64,000 bases of DNA from Bacteroidia bacterium (GCA_023653095.1 JAMNXP010000011.1:1-64000); one strand, 5' to 3'; positions 54,347-63,575 are shown, counted from the stretch's first letter. Numbers and translations are program-made. Notes: generated by a model from the sequence alone, not told the origin.

Positions 54347-55090
54347 ATGAACGTTTATCTGGTTCAAACCGAGCTCAAATGGGAAAATCCCAACGCCAAT
54401 CTCCTGCGTTTGACTTGGCACATCAATCAAACTCAGCCGCAATCGCTGATTGTGCTCCCCGAAATGTTCGCCACCGGATTCACCATGAATCCGCAGCAGC
54501 ACGCCCAGTCGATGTCTGATTTGGCGGTCACTTGGATGAAAGAAATGAGTCAAGACCGCTGCATCTGCGGAAGTCTGAGCATCTCCGAAAACGGCCATTT
54601 CTACAATCGTTTTTTGGCCATATACAACGGCGAAATCATTGCCCAATACGACAAGCGGCACCTTTTCTCATACGCCGGCGAGCACGAGCATTATCAGTCG
54701 GGTACTGACGCTGTTGTTTTTGATTTCTTGGGATGGAAAATCGCTCCCTTCATCTGTTACGACCTCCGATTCCCCAGCTGGATCCGCCAACAAGCGGGTG
54801 TTGATTTGATGTTATTCGTGGCCAACTGGCCCAAATCGAGAATGTTAGCATGGAACACGCTCTTACGCGCTCGCGCCATCGAAAACCAATGTTACGTAAT
54901 TGGCGTAAACCGCATTGGCGACGACGGCAACAGCATTCCCCATTCAGGATGCTCACAAGTCATCAACTTCGCCGGCGACTACCTCATCGAACCCCAATCA
55001 GACCGCGAGATGCTGTTACACCAATACTTGGAGCAGGGACCATTGACCGCCTTCCGCGCGCGGTTTCCGTTTTTGGGTGATGGTACCTAG
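54347..55090 (+). CDS. Omega-amidase of the nitrilase family (YafV-like)
   Basis: A 247-residue hydrolase with the Glu-Lys-Cys triad: Glu in VLPEMFATGF, Lys in YDKRHLFSYAGE, Cys in FICYDLRFPSW. This arrangement is typical of omega-amidases that deamidate 2-oxoglutaramate and 2-oxosuccinamate. Paired with the upstream aminotransferase it forms the glutamine transaminase/omega-amidase pathway. Its TAG stop and the final GDGT residues are formed by the TACCTAG repeat array. Confidence 0.9.
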   Translation: MNVYLVQTELKWENPNANLLRLTWHINQTQPQSLIVLPEMFATGFTMNPQQHAQSMSDLAVTWMKEMSQDRCICGSLSISENGHFYNRFLAIYNGEIIAQYDKRHLFSYAGEHEHYQSGTDAVVFDFLGWKIAPFICYDLRFPSWIRQQAGVDLMLFVANWPKSRMLAWNTLLRARAIENQCYVIGVNRIGDDGNSIPHSGCSQVINFAGDYLIEPQSDREMLLHQYLEQGPLTAFRARFPFLGDGT

Positions 55091-55313
55091 TACCTAGTAC
55101 CTAGTACCGGGTACCTGGTACCGGGTACCTAGTACCGAGTAGATGGTAGATGGTAGATGGTAGATGGTAGATGGTAGATGGTAGATGGTAGATGGTATCG
55201 GGTTTCGGGGGGGGCAGGGGATGCTGACCGCAGACTATGGACTATGGACAATGGACTACGGACCACAGACCATGTACCCTCTACCATCTACCATGTACCA
55301 TGTACCATGTACT
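55079..55313. repeat. Heptanucleotide array with inverted arms (GTACCTA, GTAGATG ... CTACCAT, GTACCAT)
   Basis: Seven-base units run in register: GTACCTA/GTACCGG, eight GTAGATG, a 40-bp GC-rich gap, GGACTAT/GGACCAC, then CTACCAT and GTACCAT. The right part is complementary to the left part, so a long hairpin or cruciform can form. It separates convergent genes and may act as a bidirectional terminator. It supplies the stop codons of both neighbours. Confidence 0.94.
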
Positions 55314-55941
55314 ATAAACTCACAAACCCATTCAAGAATAACTCGATATCTTGTAAATTCGATTTTAAGAGATTCTCGCTGGTGTAGGTCAATAGTTGGA
55401 TGGTGCCCGATTCGTTCGAATAATAGTAACCGTAATAAACAAATTTGATGCCTTGAATGGTGCCAGCCAATTGCATCAACAAGACCTTTTGGCCGTTTAC
55501 CATTCGGTATTCCTCTTTGACTACTTTGATGTCAGGGGCTGCTTTTTTCGCGTTTTCGATGGCAATCGTCTTGAGTGATTCTATGGGAATTTGAAGTCGT
55601 TCGGTGATGAGTATCGCATACAAATCGTCTTGCTTCTTCCGGAATTGATATTCAAACACGTCGTTTGCTCCTCCTTTGGTAAATGTCCAAACTTTAGGAT
55701 TAATCCAAATACCCACATTTACTTTTGAGCTTTTTACCAAAAACGTCGATAGCGCAGATTTAGAAAATATTTGTTGGTTTAGGGGGACTTCAGTTTCCTC
55801 GTGTTCCTCTTCGTGAAGGTACTTCCATGTGCCGTCTTCCAACAAAACAACTTCGTCTCCCGACTCAGTAATGGCATTGATTTGAGCGTTTATCATCCTC
55901 ACAGACAAAAACAAAAAGAGGGAAAAGATCAGTTTTTTCAT
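55312..55941 (-). CDS. Secreted protein of unknown function
   Basis: A 209-residue protein with signal peptide MKKLIFSLFLFLSVRMINAQ. It begins with VVLLEDGTWKYLHEEE, a motif common in small Bacteroidota exported proteins, and continues with a beta-rich fold (VNVGIWINPKVWTFT, IKFVYYGYYYSNES). No catalytic motif is seen. It converges on the omega-amidase gene across the inverted array. Confidence 0.68.
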   Translation of the reverse strand: MKKLIFSLFLFLSVRMINAQINAITESGDEVVLLEDGTWKYLHEEEHEETEVPLNQQIFSKSALSTFLVKSSKVNVGIWINPKVWTFTKGGANDVFEYQFRKKQDDLYAILITERLQIPIESLKTIAIENAKKAAPDIKVVKEEYRMVNGQKVLLMQLAGTIQGIKFVYYGYYYSNESGTIQLLTYTSENLLKSNLQDIELFLNGFVSL

Positions 55942-55993
55942 GCTGTAAACTTTGTGTGCTCGAAAGTATCACTTGTTTTGGAGTATTCCAAGA

Positions 55994-56141
55994 GGGTACT
56001 TGGTAGCGGGTAGCGGGTAGCGGGTAGCGGGTAGCGGGTATCGGGTATCTGGTAGCGGGTAGCGGGTGTCAGGTGCCAGACTAAAGACTACGGACCACGG
56101 ACTACCGACCACGGACTACGGACCACGGACCACGGACCAAC
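55994..56141. repeat. Heptanucleotide array GGTAGCG/GACCACG
   Basis: Twenty-one units in register: GGTAGCG x5, GGTATCG, GGTATCT, GGTAGCG x2, then GGTGTCA, GGTGCCA, and alternating GACTACG/GACCACG. The change of motif is gradual, one or two bases per unit, which shows how one motif grades into the next. Confidence 0.95.
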
Positions 56142-56142
56142 C

Positions 56143-57767
56143 TCATTCTCTTATTTCGAATTTTTCTCGATACTGAATACCGTTATCGGTAACTATTGAG
56201 AGTATGTAAATGCCAGGCAACGGGGTTGAATTGGGCATGGAGATGTTGTAGTCTCCGGAAGGACTTTTTGATAGGTTTTGATTAAAAATCAATTGACCGT
56301 TTGAGTTGTAGATCGATGCCTCTAAAGTGTTGAATGGAATAGTATTTAAAGCAAATTTAAAGTTGCTGTTGTTGGGATTAGGGAAAATGGAAATGACATT
56401 TTCCTTTGATATGTTTTTAGTAGATGCAGGTCTTCCAATGCTGTCTAGAACCATGAATATCACATCTTGATTGGTCAGTAGGGTGATTTCGGTTTGATCA
56501 GGCAGATAGAACCATTTTGCCGTTGAATTGGGTTTGCTGAATAAGCAAAACTTATGAGAAGGCATGGAGTTGCCAGGAACCCCTCCATTGGGACCCAGGA
56601 AGTACTGTTGTACTTTAAAAGTAGAATCAAATACAACTTTCAGCATTTTATCCGATTGTTCAGCGGGCAGGGTGAAGTTGGGATATTTCTGCTCGTTATA
56701 TCCCTGGAAAGTATAAAATACTGCATTGACACGTCCCTGCTCATCGTTGTAAAGCCAAGCTTCCGAACTCATGGTCGCTTGACCGATGTTGGCTGTGTCA
56801 TAAAATTCACCAATCAAATTTCCAGTAGGATCAAATTTGTAAATAATGGCTCTATATCCTGAAGAAAAAAGGCCTGATTTCCCCGGGGCGGTTCTTGAAA
56901 AATTAGTGGCAACATAAAGATTGCCCTGTTTTTCGTATCGCATTCTATGCCCCGCGGCTTCATTTTTGTAGCCTAAGTTCGAAATCAATCGATGCCATTT
57001 TACTTTTCCGGTGCTGTCGAAACAAATCAATGTATGAGAGCTTGTAGACCATGAATAAATGGTATCTCCCATATTCCTAGATCCGGGATTTTCAGTTGAA
57101 ATATAGGCTCTATCACCATCTGCGTCGATGGCAAATTCAGGTTTGGAGAAATTATAGTAAGCTTTAAAATATTTAAGAGCGACTTTTCCATTTTTATCGA
57201 AGCTTGACAATTCTCCTGCACTTCCAATGCTGTAGAAGTTTCCGTCTAAACCCCGCATTAATTCAGATGTACATGCAAAATGCAAAGGTGCCATTTCTTT
57301 GAAAATTCCGTCTTTATCAAAATGAAATGAAGTTCTTGCCTCAGGAAAAGTAGTGTAACTTTTTCCATCAATTAGGGCTTTGACTGAGAGGCTCAATGGA
57401 CTCGAAACCCAAACGCCGCCTTCGTCATCTGCTTGCAATCCCGAGAAAGCAGCAAAAGATAGATCGGTGTATTTCCATTTTTTTTGCCACTTTAAATCAC
57501 CGTTTTATCAAATTTTAGCAGCAACAACAAGCTTCCTGTGTCGCTGTAGGATTCAAATTCATAGTAATCGGTAGGAGAGATGGTAACAAATGTATTTCCT
57601 AAAACATCCATTTCTATTTGAGGATTCTTAAAGTATCCGTTTGTATATTTTCGGTGTCCGTGTTTGAAGTGTTTAAAAAATTCAAGCTTCAAATTGGCTT
57701 GCCCGAAGGATGAAAGCGCAAAAACAAGGAGAAAACCCGACAGTAAATTCTTTTTATAATTTTTCAT
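56143..57767 (-). pseudogene. Frameshifted T9SS-exported propeller protein
   Basis: Two adjacent minus-strand frames (57767-57492 and 57438-56143) form one gene. The first has signal peptide MKNYKKNLLSGFLLVFALSS and ends in SLLLLLKFDKTVI. The sequence of the next frame, GDLKWQKKWKYTDLSFAAFS, continues the propeller pattern FDKNGDLKWQK if one A is restored in the run at 57503-57506. The end is a type A T9SS sorting domain (ISIFPNPNNSNFKFAL, PGIYILSIV). It is either a real 1-nt deletion or a sequencing error in a homopolymer; the intact product would have about 540 residues. Confidence 0.8.
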
Positions 57768-57870
57768 GTTACAGCTAAGATAATTAATGATTTTACATGT
57801 ATTTTAATATATATTATTTTTGATATATTTTTAATACTAAAAATTGTCACTATTTGTTGTTTTATAATTT

Positions 57871-57878
57871 TACTTTTG
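57871..57878 (+). promoter_or_regulatory. Possible -7 element upstream of the gene at 57994
   Basis: TACTTTTG fits TAnnTTTG, with TTTG at 57853-57856 only 14 bp before it. It would give a 5' leader of about 110 nt. The region 57768-57993 is otherwise very AT-rich and holds no gene that I could find. Confidence 0.4.
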
Positions 57879-57993
57879 TATCAAAATTTATATTCAATTG
57901 AATAGTCAAGCTTTATATTTTAAGTGTATTAATATTTATAAATTTTGAAAAAAATAAATTAAAATTAATTTCAAAAACTAAAATAATAAAATT

Positions 57994-58578
57994 ATGAAAC
58001 AAAAAACAATCACGTGTTTGTCTGAGAAACAGGCTTTAGTAAGTCCTTCAATTTTAAAGTTGTTATTTATCCTTTTTCTGAGTTGGAATGGAAGGTTATT
58101 TGCTCAATCAACCTGTTGTAATAACGACACTATATATTTTGAAAATTATATTGACTGTCCAATTTGTATAAAAGTAGATTGTTTGGATCCGAATTCCGGT
58201 TCTACAATTCCAACAAGTGTTATAATTCAGAATGATTCAACAGGATATAACAACTCTGGTTTATTGTTTGTATCATGCCCTTACAACAATTGCAATTATC
58301 CCTTTACAAGTGGATATTTAATTTGCGGAGGAGATTCCATACCTCAAACAGGCCAGATTATTATCTTGAATAACGATTGTCTAAATTGTCCTGCTTTAAA
58401 GTTTACGATTTCAAAAATAGGTAATACAATTATTACACCACAGATATCAGTCAATACGTCAACCACTAACTCTGCAATCCTAAATAATTCTCCATGTTGC
58501 TCTGTTCAACAAAATCCAAATTTGGAAATGACTTTTGATTGCTCTTCAAATACTTTAATTTTGAAATGTACCCAATAA
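57994..58578 (+). CDS. Secreted Cys-rich protein preceding a T9SS protein
   Basis: A 194-residue protein. A long N-terminal segment (basic, then LLFILFLSWNGRLFAQS) is a signal peptide. About 15 Cys follow in pairs (TCCNND, CPICIKVDC, CLNCP, SPCCSVQ), suggesting disulfides in a beta-rich domain. The family is not recognised; a distant link to the small Cys-rich protein at 20766-21101 is possible but weak. It lies 4 bp before the 675-residue T9SS gene, so both are expressed together. Confidence 0.68.
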   Translation: MKQKTITCLSEKQALVSPSILKLLFILFLSWNGRLFAQSTCCNNDTIYFENYIDCPICIKVDCLDPNSGSTIPTSVIIQNDSTGYNNSGLLFVSCPYNNCNYPFTSGYLICGGDSIPQTGQIIILNNDCLNCPALKFTISKIGNTIITPQISVNTSTTNSAILNNSPCCSVQQNPNLEMTFDCSSNTLILKCTQ

Positions 58579-58582
58579 TTTA

Positions 58583-60610
58583 ATGCAGTTGAAATACAGT
58601 TTTTTGATACTTGGTTTTGTTTGTTTTTGTGGTTTGAATGCGCAAAAATTGGGGAATCATTTCCAATATGCAACCTTTGAAAAGTATATCTATACCGGTT
58701 CAAGAGTTCAACCTGTAAATGAGAATCAATACTTCTGGATTTTAGACGATAACGCCATCAGCAGTTCAAAAAGTATGAATCTCGATAGCCTGGTCTTGGT
58801 AAATGTCCCTCAAAACTATCGAAAAAAATTATCCTACAAAACCTTGAATACTCAAGACGTTGCAGTGGCTTTCATGAATGCGAAAACACCAAATTGGTTA
58901 GTGAATCTCACCGCAACTTCACTGAATTCTACAGTTGGCAACATTAACGTAGTCAATGCGTTAATCAGTGGAAATGATCTGTTGCTTTATTGTAAAGTAA
59001 CAGGAGATTCCATATTGTGCTTCTCTGAATTTCAAAAAACTTCAGCCTTTAACATTCCCGACACTTCGGGATATGCAGTGATTAAAATCAGTCAAAGTGC
59101 AGCGGTTTCGTTGCAAAATTATTTTGTAACTGGAAACATTCAAAATCAAACCAAATTGATTTGGGCAAACGATAAAAAGTATTGTTTGTACTTTCAAACT
59201 CCGCCACCACCAAGAGCTGCAACCCCATTTCATAAAACCATTCCGAAACAATTGCTTCTGCCCGATTCTCAATCTACAGCAATCTTATTGCAGTATGAGT
59301 TCGGACAAACAAACATTGTCAACTCAATGGTAGGCACATTTCCGGTTAGCTTTAATACAACAACCTCGAATCTTTGTTTTAGAAATGATGGGGCACTCAT
59401 TGCGGGAAATTATGCACCAACAATGGCTTCGAATTTTCCGTATTTCCCAGTTTATAAAATAAATAATTCTTCCCCCGTATCCATTAAAAGGCCCGTTAAT
59501 TTTTCTAGAAAAAAGAATTATTTATATTGGATAAATGTAAATATGGACAGTTGGTCTATCGATGAAATTGAATTTGTAAACTCTTCGGATACGCTTTTTC
59601 CTTTTATTTATGACTGCGGACAACTGGCTGATGGATATTGGTTTCAATGTTCAAAAATGGATTCAATCGCCTCAGATCAAACCGTTTTAAAATGGCAAAA
59701 AATAAATAATTACAATAAAAGCCTTTTTACATATAATCCCAAAACCAAAAAAATTCATAGTTTGGGATTCCCCAATGGAATCATTCACACATTTTCGGAT
59801 GGAGACTCACTCATTTTTCTTACCGGCGATAACAATGGAGCCTATAACACGCCGACCGTCGATATGGACGAATCACCGTACTTCAAATATCCTTTAGCAA
59901 AGGGCAAATACTCGGCAGAGTATAGAATGGATGGGTCATTGGTTTGGGCCAGAAATGAAGATATATCAACGAATCACCCATATTCTACGCAGTTTGTTTC
60001 TCATCACTCAGCCCGTTATTTGTCGCTATTCAATGACCTTCGGCCTGATTTGGATTACGGATTTAAAAAAACAGCAAAACAACCGTTAAACTCAGTCAAC
60101 GGCACGGTTACGCAACTCTCAAAAGCTCCAATTTGCGATTTTGATATTGAAAAAATTACGTATAACCACGTTACGATTAATTACAAGGGGGCACTCAATG
60201 CAAACTTCTATTTTAAATATGGGGATGGCAGTGTAGACTCAAATTTCAATCAGCGGACCTTCATTCACTCGTACAAAAAAACCGGAACATTCTTACTCTA
60301 TTGCGTCGCAAAAAATGATTTCGGGAGCGACACAGCTTTTTATGAAATCAATATTAATGACATAGTTTCAACCACGAAGCTCGATAAAAATAAAACCTTA
60401 AATTTCTTCCCAAATCCCACCGAGAACACCTTGAACTGGGAAGCAGAATCGACTTCCCATGTAGATATTTTCAATGTCAACTCCCAATTCATAGAGCGCA
60501 TTCAAACCAGCCAAAATTCTATCAATATGGCACATTTACCTGCCGGCATTTACTTTGTTACGGTGCACACCCATAACGGTAGTTTTATAAACAAAGTGGT
60601 GAAATACTAA
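58583..60610 (+). CDS. T9SS-exported propeller/PKD protein (paralogue of the protein at 12511-14544)
   Basis: A 675-residue protein, signal peptide MQLKYSFLILGFVCFCGLNA. It is homologous along its length to the 677-residue protein at 12511-14544 (shared NLTATSLNS, MDESPYFKYPLAKGKY, RPDLDYGFKK, YKGALNANFYFKYGDG) and ends with a type A sorting domain (NFFPNPTENTLNW). Here it is in tandem with, not divergent from, the AAA ATPase gene, 226 bp upstream of it. The gap contains the ATPase promoter and nothing else that I recognised. Confidence 0.82.
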   Translation: MQLKYSFLILGFVCFCGLNAQKLGNHFQYATFEKYIYTGSRVQPVNENQYFWILDDNAISSSKSMNLDSLVLVNVPQNYRKKLSYKTLNTQDVAVAFMNAKTPNWLVNLTATSLNSTVGNINVVNALISGNDLLLYCKVTGDSILCFSEFQKTSAFNIPDTSGYAVIKISQSAAVSLQNYFVTGNIQNQTKLIWANDKKYCLYFQTPPPPRAATPFHKTIPKQLLLPDSQSTAILLQYEFGQTNIVNSMVGTFPVSFNTTTSNLCFRNDGALIAGNYAPTMASNFPYFPVYKINNSSPVSIKRPVNFSRKKNYLYWINVNMDSWSIDEIEFVNSSDTLFPFIYDCGQLADGYWFQCSKMDSIASDQTVLKWQKINNYNKSLFTYNPKTKKIHSLGFPNGIIHTFSDGDSLIFLTGDNNGAYNTPTVDMDESPYFKYPLAKGKYSAEYRMDGSLVWARNEDISTNHPYSTQFVSHHSARYLSLFNDLRPDLDYGFKKTAKQPLNSVNGTVTQLSKAPICDFDIEKITYNHVTINYKGALNANFYFKYGDGSVDSNFNQRTFIHSYKKTGTFLLYCVAKNDFGSDTAFYEININDIVSTTKLDKNKTLNFFPNPTENTLNWEAESTSHVDIFNVNSQFIERIQTSQNSINMAHLPAGIYFVTVHTHNGSFINKVVKY

Positions 60611-60779
60611 AAATATAAAGATTTTACAAGATCTCGGTGAGCATATACGGCCATTTGCGAAATCTTGGATTTTTCTCACTGCACAAGTTTGGCGTCTATC
60701 TTCTGCGACGATATGAATCCTAATGAAATGGGTTAATCTTGAATATTGCGTTGTAATTGGCTTTTTTGACGATAAATGG

Positions 60780-60825
60780 TTTGTTTTTGGATAATAAAAA
60801 GGTAAATTTGTGAAAGAATCACAAA
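60780..60825 (+). promoter_or_regulatory. Promoter and overlapping palindrome of AAA/RloB module, copy 2
   Basis: TTTG (60780-60783), a 19-bp gap, TAAATTTG (60803-60810), and the perfect palindrome TTTGTGA-AAGAA-TCACAAA (60807-60825) overlapping the -7 box. The spacer and outer sequence differ from copy 1, but the arms are kept. Confidence 0.7.
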
Positions 60826-60836
60826 AATGATGCTTT

Positions 60837-62114
60837 ATGATAAATAAATTCTCTTTTGAAAATGTTTTTTCCTTTAAAGAGTCCCAAGAGTTATCCATGA
60901 TTGCTTCTTCCAAAAAGGAGCGATTGTTTGATGATAGTCAGAACTACGTGGATAAATCAAAGGACATTAAAACGCTATCTACTGCAGTCTTGTATGGTGC
61001 CAATGCGAGCGGGAAAAGCAATTTGGTTAAAGTATTGCATCAGTTTAGAAACTTGATTTTTTTCGGTAATCAAAACTTGGATAGTAGAGAATTTGCCATC
61101 CCAAATTTTCAACTGGATGCGGAAAAAGCAAAATTGCCGGTGCAATTTGAAGTTGAATGTTTTTGGAATGAGAAAAGCTACCGTTACGGATTTAGTTTAT
61201 TGAATTCTGGAATTGAGGAAGAATGGTTATACGTGAAGGAAAAGAGAGAGTCTGAGGTGTTTTATCGTAAAAATCAAAATTTCACGATACCTGCAAAGAA
61301 TAAGATTTTAAATGAATTGACATCTAAAAAGATGGTTCACTCCAAGGCTTTTCTAGTTACCATTGGAGCACAGTTTAACGATGCTTCTTGTGCGGGATTT
61401 TTGGACTGGATAAACCATTTTAATATTATCTCGGGCATACAAGATCACGCGTACAAGGAATATACGGTTAGGCGAATGAAAGAGAGTAGGGAGTTTAGTC
61501 AAAAGGTGGTTGAATTGATCAAGTTTGCGGATTTCGGTATTGAAGATATTGCCGTTAATTCCATTCCGGGTAAAAATATCAAATTCAATGTAGGCGAAAA
61601 TTCACCAATAGAAGTTGAGTCGGGAATCATTGATGATTTAATGTCAAAAAGGTTCGTGATTAACGGAGATGGGGAACCTGAGTTAAAAGAATTTCATTTC
61701 GGCTTGTTTGAATCGGATGGAACTCAAAAGTTTGCGCATATTGCAGGTCCCATTTTAGATGTTTTGGAAAAGGGTAGTGTGCTGGTGATTGATGAATTGG
61801 ATACAAAACTACATCCTGAGTTAACAGAGAGATTGGTTCTGATGTTTCATAATAAAGAGATCAATAAGAACCATGCTCAGCTGATTTTTACCTCGCATAA
61901 TACGAACTTATTGGATGCTAAAATTTTCAGAAGGGATCAAATATTTTTTGTAGAAAAGGATTCCTTTGGAGCATCACATTTGTATTCCTTAGCTGATTTC
62001 AAGAAAGATGGAAAGTCAACCAGAAATGATGAAAATATAGAGTTGAATTATCTCAAGGGGAAATATGGCGCTTTGCCGTTTTTGGGTGATTTCGATAACC
62101 GTTTAAATCGTTAA
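60837..62114 (+). CDS. AAA_15/AAA_21-type ATPase of an AbiL-like pair, copy 2
   Basis: A 425-residue paralogue of the ATPase at 15115-16392, aligning without gaps and mostly identical. Walker A GANASGKS (54-61), Walker B VLVIDELD and TSHN are intact, so the ATPase itself should be functional. Differences are scattered substitutions, which fits an old duplication or separate acquisition rather than a recent copy. Its partner gene 3 bp downstream is broken. Confidence 0.85.
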   Translation: MINKFSFENVFSFKESQELSMIASSKKERLFDDSQNYVDKSKDIKTLSTAVLYGANASGKSNLVKVLHQFRNLIFFGNQNLDSREFAIPNFQLDAEKAKLPVQFEVECFWNEKSYRYGFSLLNSGIEEEWLYVKEKRESEVFYRKNQNFTIPAKNKILNELTSKKMVHSKAFLVTIGAQFNDASCAGFLDWINHFNIISGIQDHAYKEYTVRRMKESREFSQKVVELIKFADFGIEDIAVNSIPGKNIKFNVGENSPIEVESGIIDDLMSKRFVINGDGEPELKEFHFGLFESDGTQKFAHIAGPILDVLEKGSVLVIDELDTKLHPELTERLVLMFHNKEINKNHAQLIFTSHNTNLLDAKIFRRDQIFFVEKDSFGASHLYSLADFKKDGKSTRNDENIELNYLKGKYGALPFLGDFDNRLNR

Positions 62115-62117
62115 TGG

Positions 62118-62463
62118 ATGGCAGGGAAAAAAATACATAAAAGTCCGATGAAAGTTCGACAGGTTGGGAGTCCCCACAATCTGCGAAAAACTTTTATAAT
62201 TTACACCGAAGGTCAAACGGAGGAGGGATACTTTAAAAAGTTCAAGGCTCGCTGTAAAACCATCACTGGAGGAAATGCGCTAAGTATTGTTGAAGAAGCA
62301 ATCGTTCAGAAAAACAATATCAAAAAGCATGTAGATGAATACTGGCATTGCAAATGCTAAAAAAGTCCATTCAAAATTTGAGCAACCAGAACATGCATTT
62401 GAGCAGAGCGTAACAACGGTGTATCAGTTGGTGGAATTATTGGTAGCTAATTCGATTCGATAG
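62118..62463 (+). pseudogene. RloB-family gene with internal deletion, copy 2
   Basis: The frame begins like the intact RloB protein (MAGKKIHKSPMKVRQVGSPH, FIIYTEGQTEEGYFKKF) but diverges after VDEYW into four aberrant residues and stops at 62360. The following bases, up to a TAG at 62463, encode the C-terminal end of the family in another frame (GIANAKKVHSKFEQPEHAFE, TTVYQLVELL). Compared with copy 1, 266 bp are missing, removing the VFDKDD and CEAFEIWW motifs. The product cannot be a working effector. Confidence 0.9.
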
Positions 62464-62509
62464 ATAGGATTGAAATAAATCGCTTTCCAATTTTTATCTA
62501 TTTGGTGAC

Positions 62510-62568
62510 GTCAACGAAATGATCCAGAAATTGTCATTGTAGAATGTCATTGCCTGAAATACGTTGAC
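62510..62568. repeat. Spaced inverted repeat GTCAACG...CGTTGAC
   Basis: Perfect 7-bp arms at 62510-62516 and 62562-62568, 45 bp apart, downstream of the broken RloB gene. The TTTGGTGAC-NN-CAACGAAAT stretch containing the left arm also follows RloB copy 1 (about 17045), so homology of the two modules extends past the genes. The right arm is not present in copy 1. Confidence 0.55.
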
Positions 62569-62599
62569 CACAATTAAGAAATTAAAAATGGCTACTTTC

Positions 62600-63370
62600 T
62601 CATGTAGTACTATGAACTTCTATTGCTGAGTTATCAATCCCATGGTCAACTCTCACAACTAATCCAAATTCCTTGTCATTGTATCTATCTGAAATTTGTT
62701 TCCAGTTTTTTGACAGAAACCAGCTAGCTCCTCTTGTTCCACTTTCTCCAAGTCCAGCAACTATAATCCAAGTTTTGTCAGGGAAATTAATATGTCTATA
62801 TTTTAAAATCAGACCATAGTCATATGTCTGATTTATTTGAAAACTTGAATTTAAGTTCGTTTTGCTAATAATGGAGTTGCCATTGAAATTATAAAATCTG
62901 TTGTTTGTTTGTCCCAGTACGTAGGAACAATAAAAATTACTCCCACCAAAAGCTACAAAAGACAAGTCTAATCTATTTTGTAAATCTTCATCTGTCACGA
63001 TTTTTGATTTAGTTCCAAATACTTTTGAAACTATTTCAAGAATATATTTTAATGCAATAGTGTCTGCGTAAGCTAAAAGTTTTGAGCTTTTAATAAAACT
63101 TCCACCATACTTTACTAAAGGATATTGATTCCCCTGCAAATTTGATGTATGTAAAAGATTCAATACATCCTGTCTTACAGATAAAGCTGGTAACACTAGG
63201 TGTATTTTTTCTTCATCATATATACCAAACAATTTCTTGAACTTTAAATTAAAAAGGTAAAGTCTCCAGTACTTATTGAATTCCACAATTCCTATTGTCA
63301 AGAAACCAGCAATTAAACTGCCGATAATTCCTTGGACTATTGGATCTTTACAAATGTTAGGAGGTATCAT
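62600..63370 (-). CDS. Membrane-anchored protein of unknown function
   Basis: A 256-residue protein. A single N-terminal membrane segment (IVQGIIGSLIAGFLTIGIVEF) is followed by a soluble domain with LSFVAFGGSNFYCSYVLGQ and TWIIVAGLGESGTRGASWFL, each a hydrophobic strand followed by a Gly-rich turn, suggestive of a Rossmann-like nucleotide-binding fold. The family was not recognised. Membrane-tethered nucleotide-binding-like domains are common among defence effectors, but that is only a suggestion. It lies just after the attC-like element, as cassette genes do. Confidence 0.6.
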   Translation of the reverse strand: MIPPNICKDPIVQGIIGSLIAGFLTIGIVEFNKYWRLYLFNLKFKKLFGIYDEEKIHLVLPALSVRQDVLNLLHTSNLQGNQYPLVKYGGSFIKSSKLLAYADTIALKYILEIVSKVFGTKSKIVTDEDLQNRLDLSFVAFGGSNFYCSYVLGQTNNRFYNFNGNSIISKTNLNSSFQINQTYDYGLILKYRHINFPDKTWIIVAGLGESGTRGASWFLSKNWKQISDRYNDKEFGLVVRVDHGIDNSAIEVHSTT

Positions 63371-63405
63371 ATTATTTAAAATGTTAGTTGTTTATATAAG
63401 TCTTT

Positions 63406-63537
63406 TTATAACGTTTTACAGCTACCCGAAGGGCGGGACTTTTACCACAAAACTTGATTTGAAAAACTAATGTTTGATTTACTACCAAACTGTCTTTGGA
63501 ACACGAAACCTCGCCTTTTGGGTAGGTGCTGTTATAA
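63406..63537. repeat. Long inverted repeat resembling an integron attC site or MITE
   Basis: Outer 7-mers TTATAAC (63406-63412) and GTTATAA (63531-63537) are exact complements. Inside, ACAGC-TACCC-GAAGGGCGGG on the left pairs imperfectly with CCTCGCCTTTTGGGTA-GGTGCT on the right, leaving unpaired extra bases. The 132-bp length, AAC...GTT ends and asymmetric arms fit attC sites. It lies between two minus-strand genes. No integrase is in the window. Confidence 0.5.
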
Positions 63538-63575
63538 GTAGGCCTTAAGTCTTGTGTGTATAAGAATTCCATTTT

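Noticed and set aside
63384-63572. 62-codon minus-strand frame between the last two genes
   Set aside because: It spans the attC-like inverted repeat and shows no protein-like pattern; more likely non-coding.
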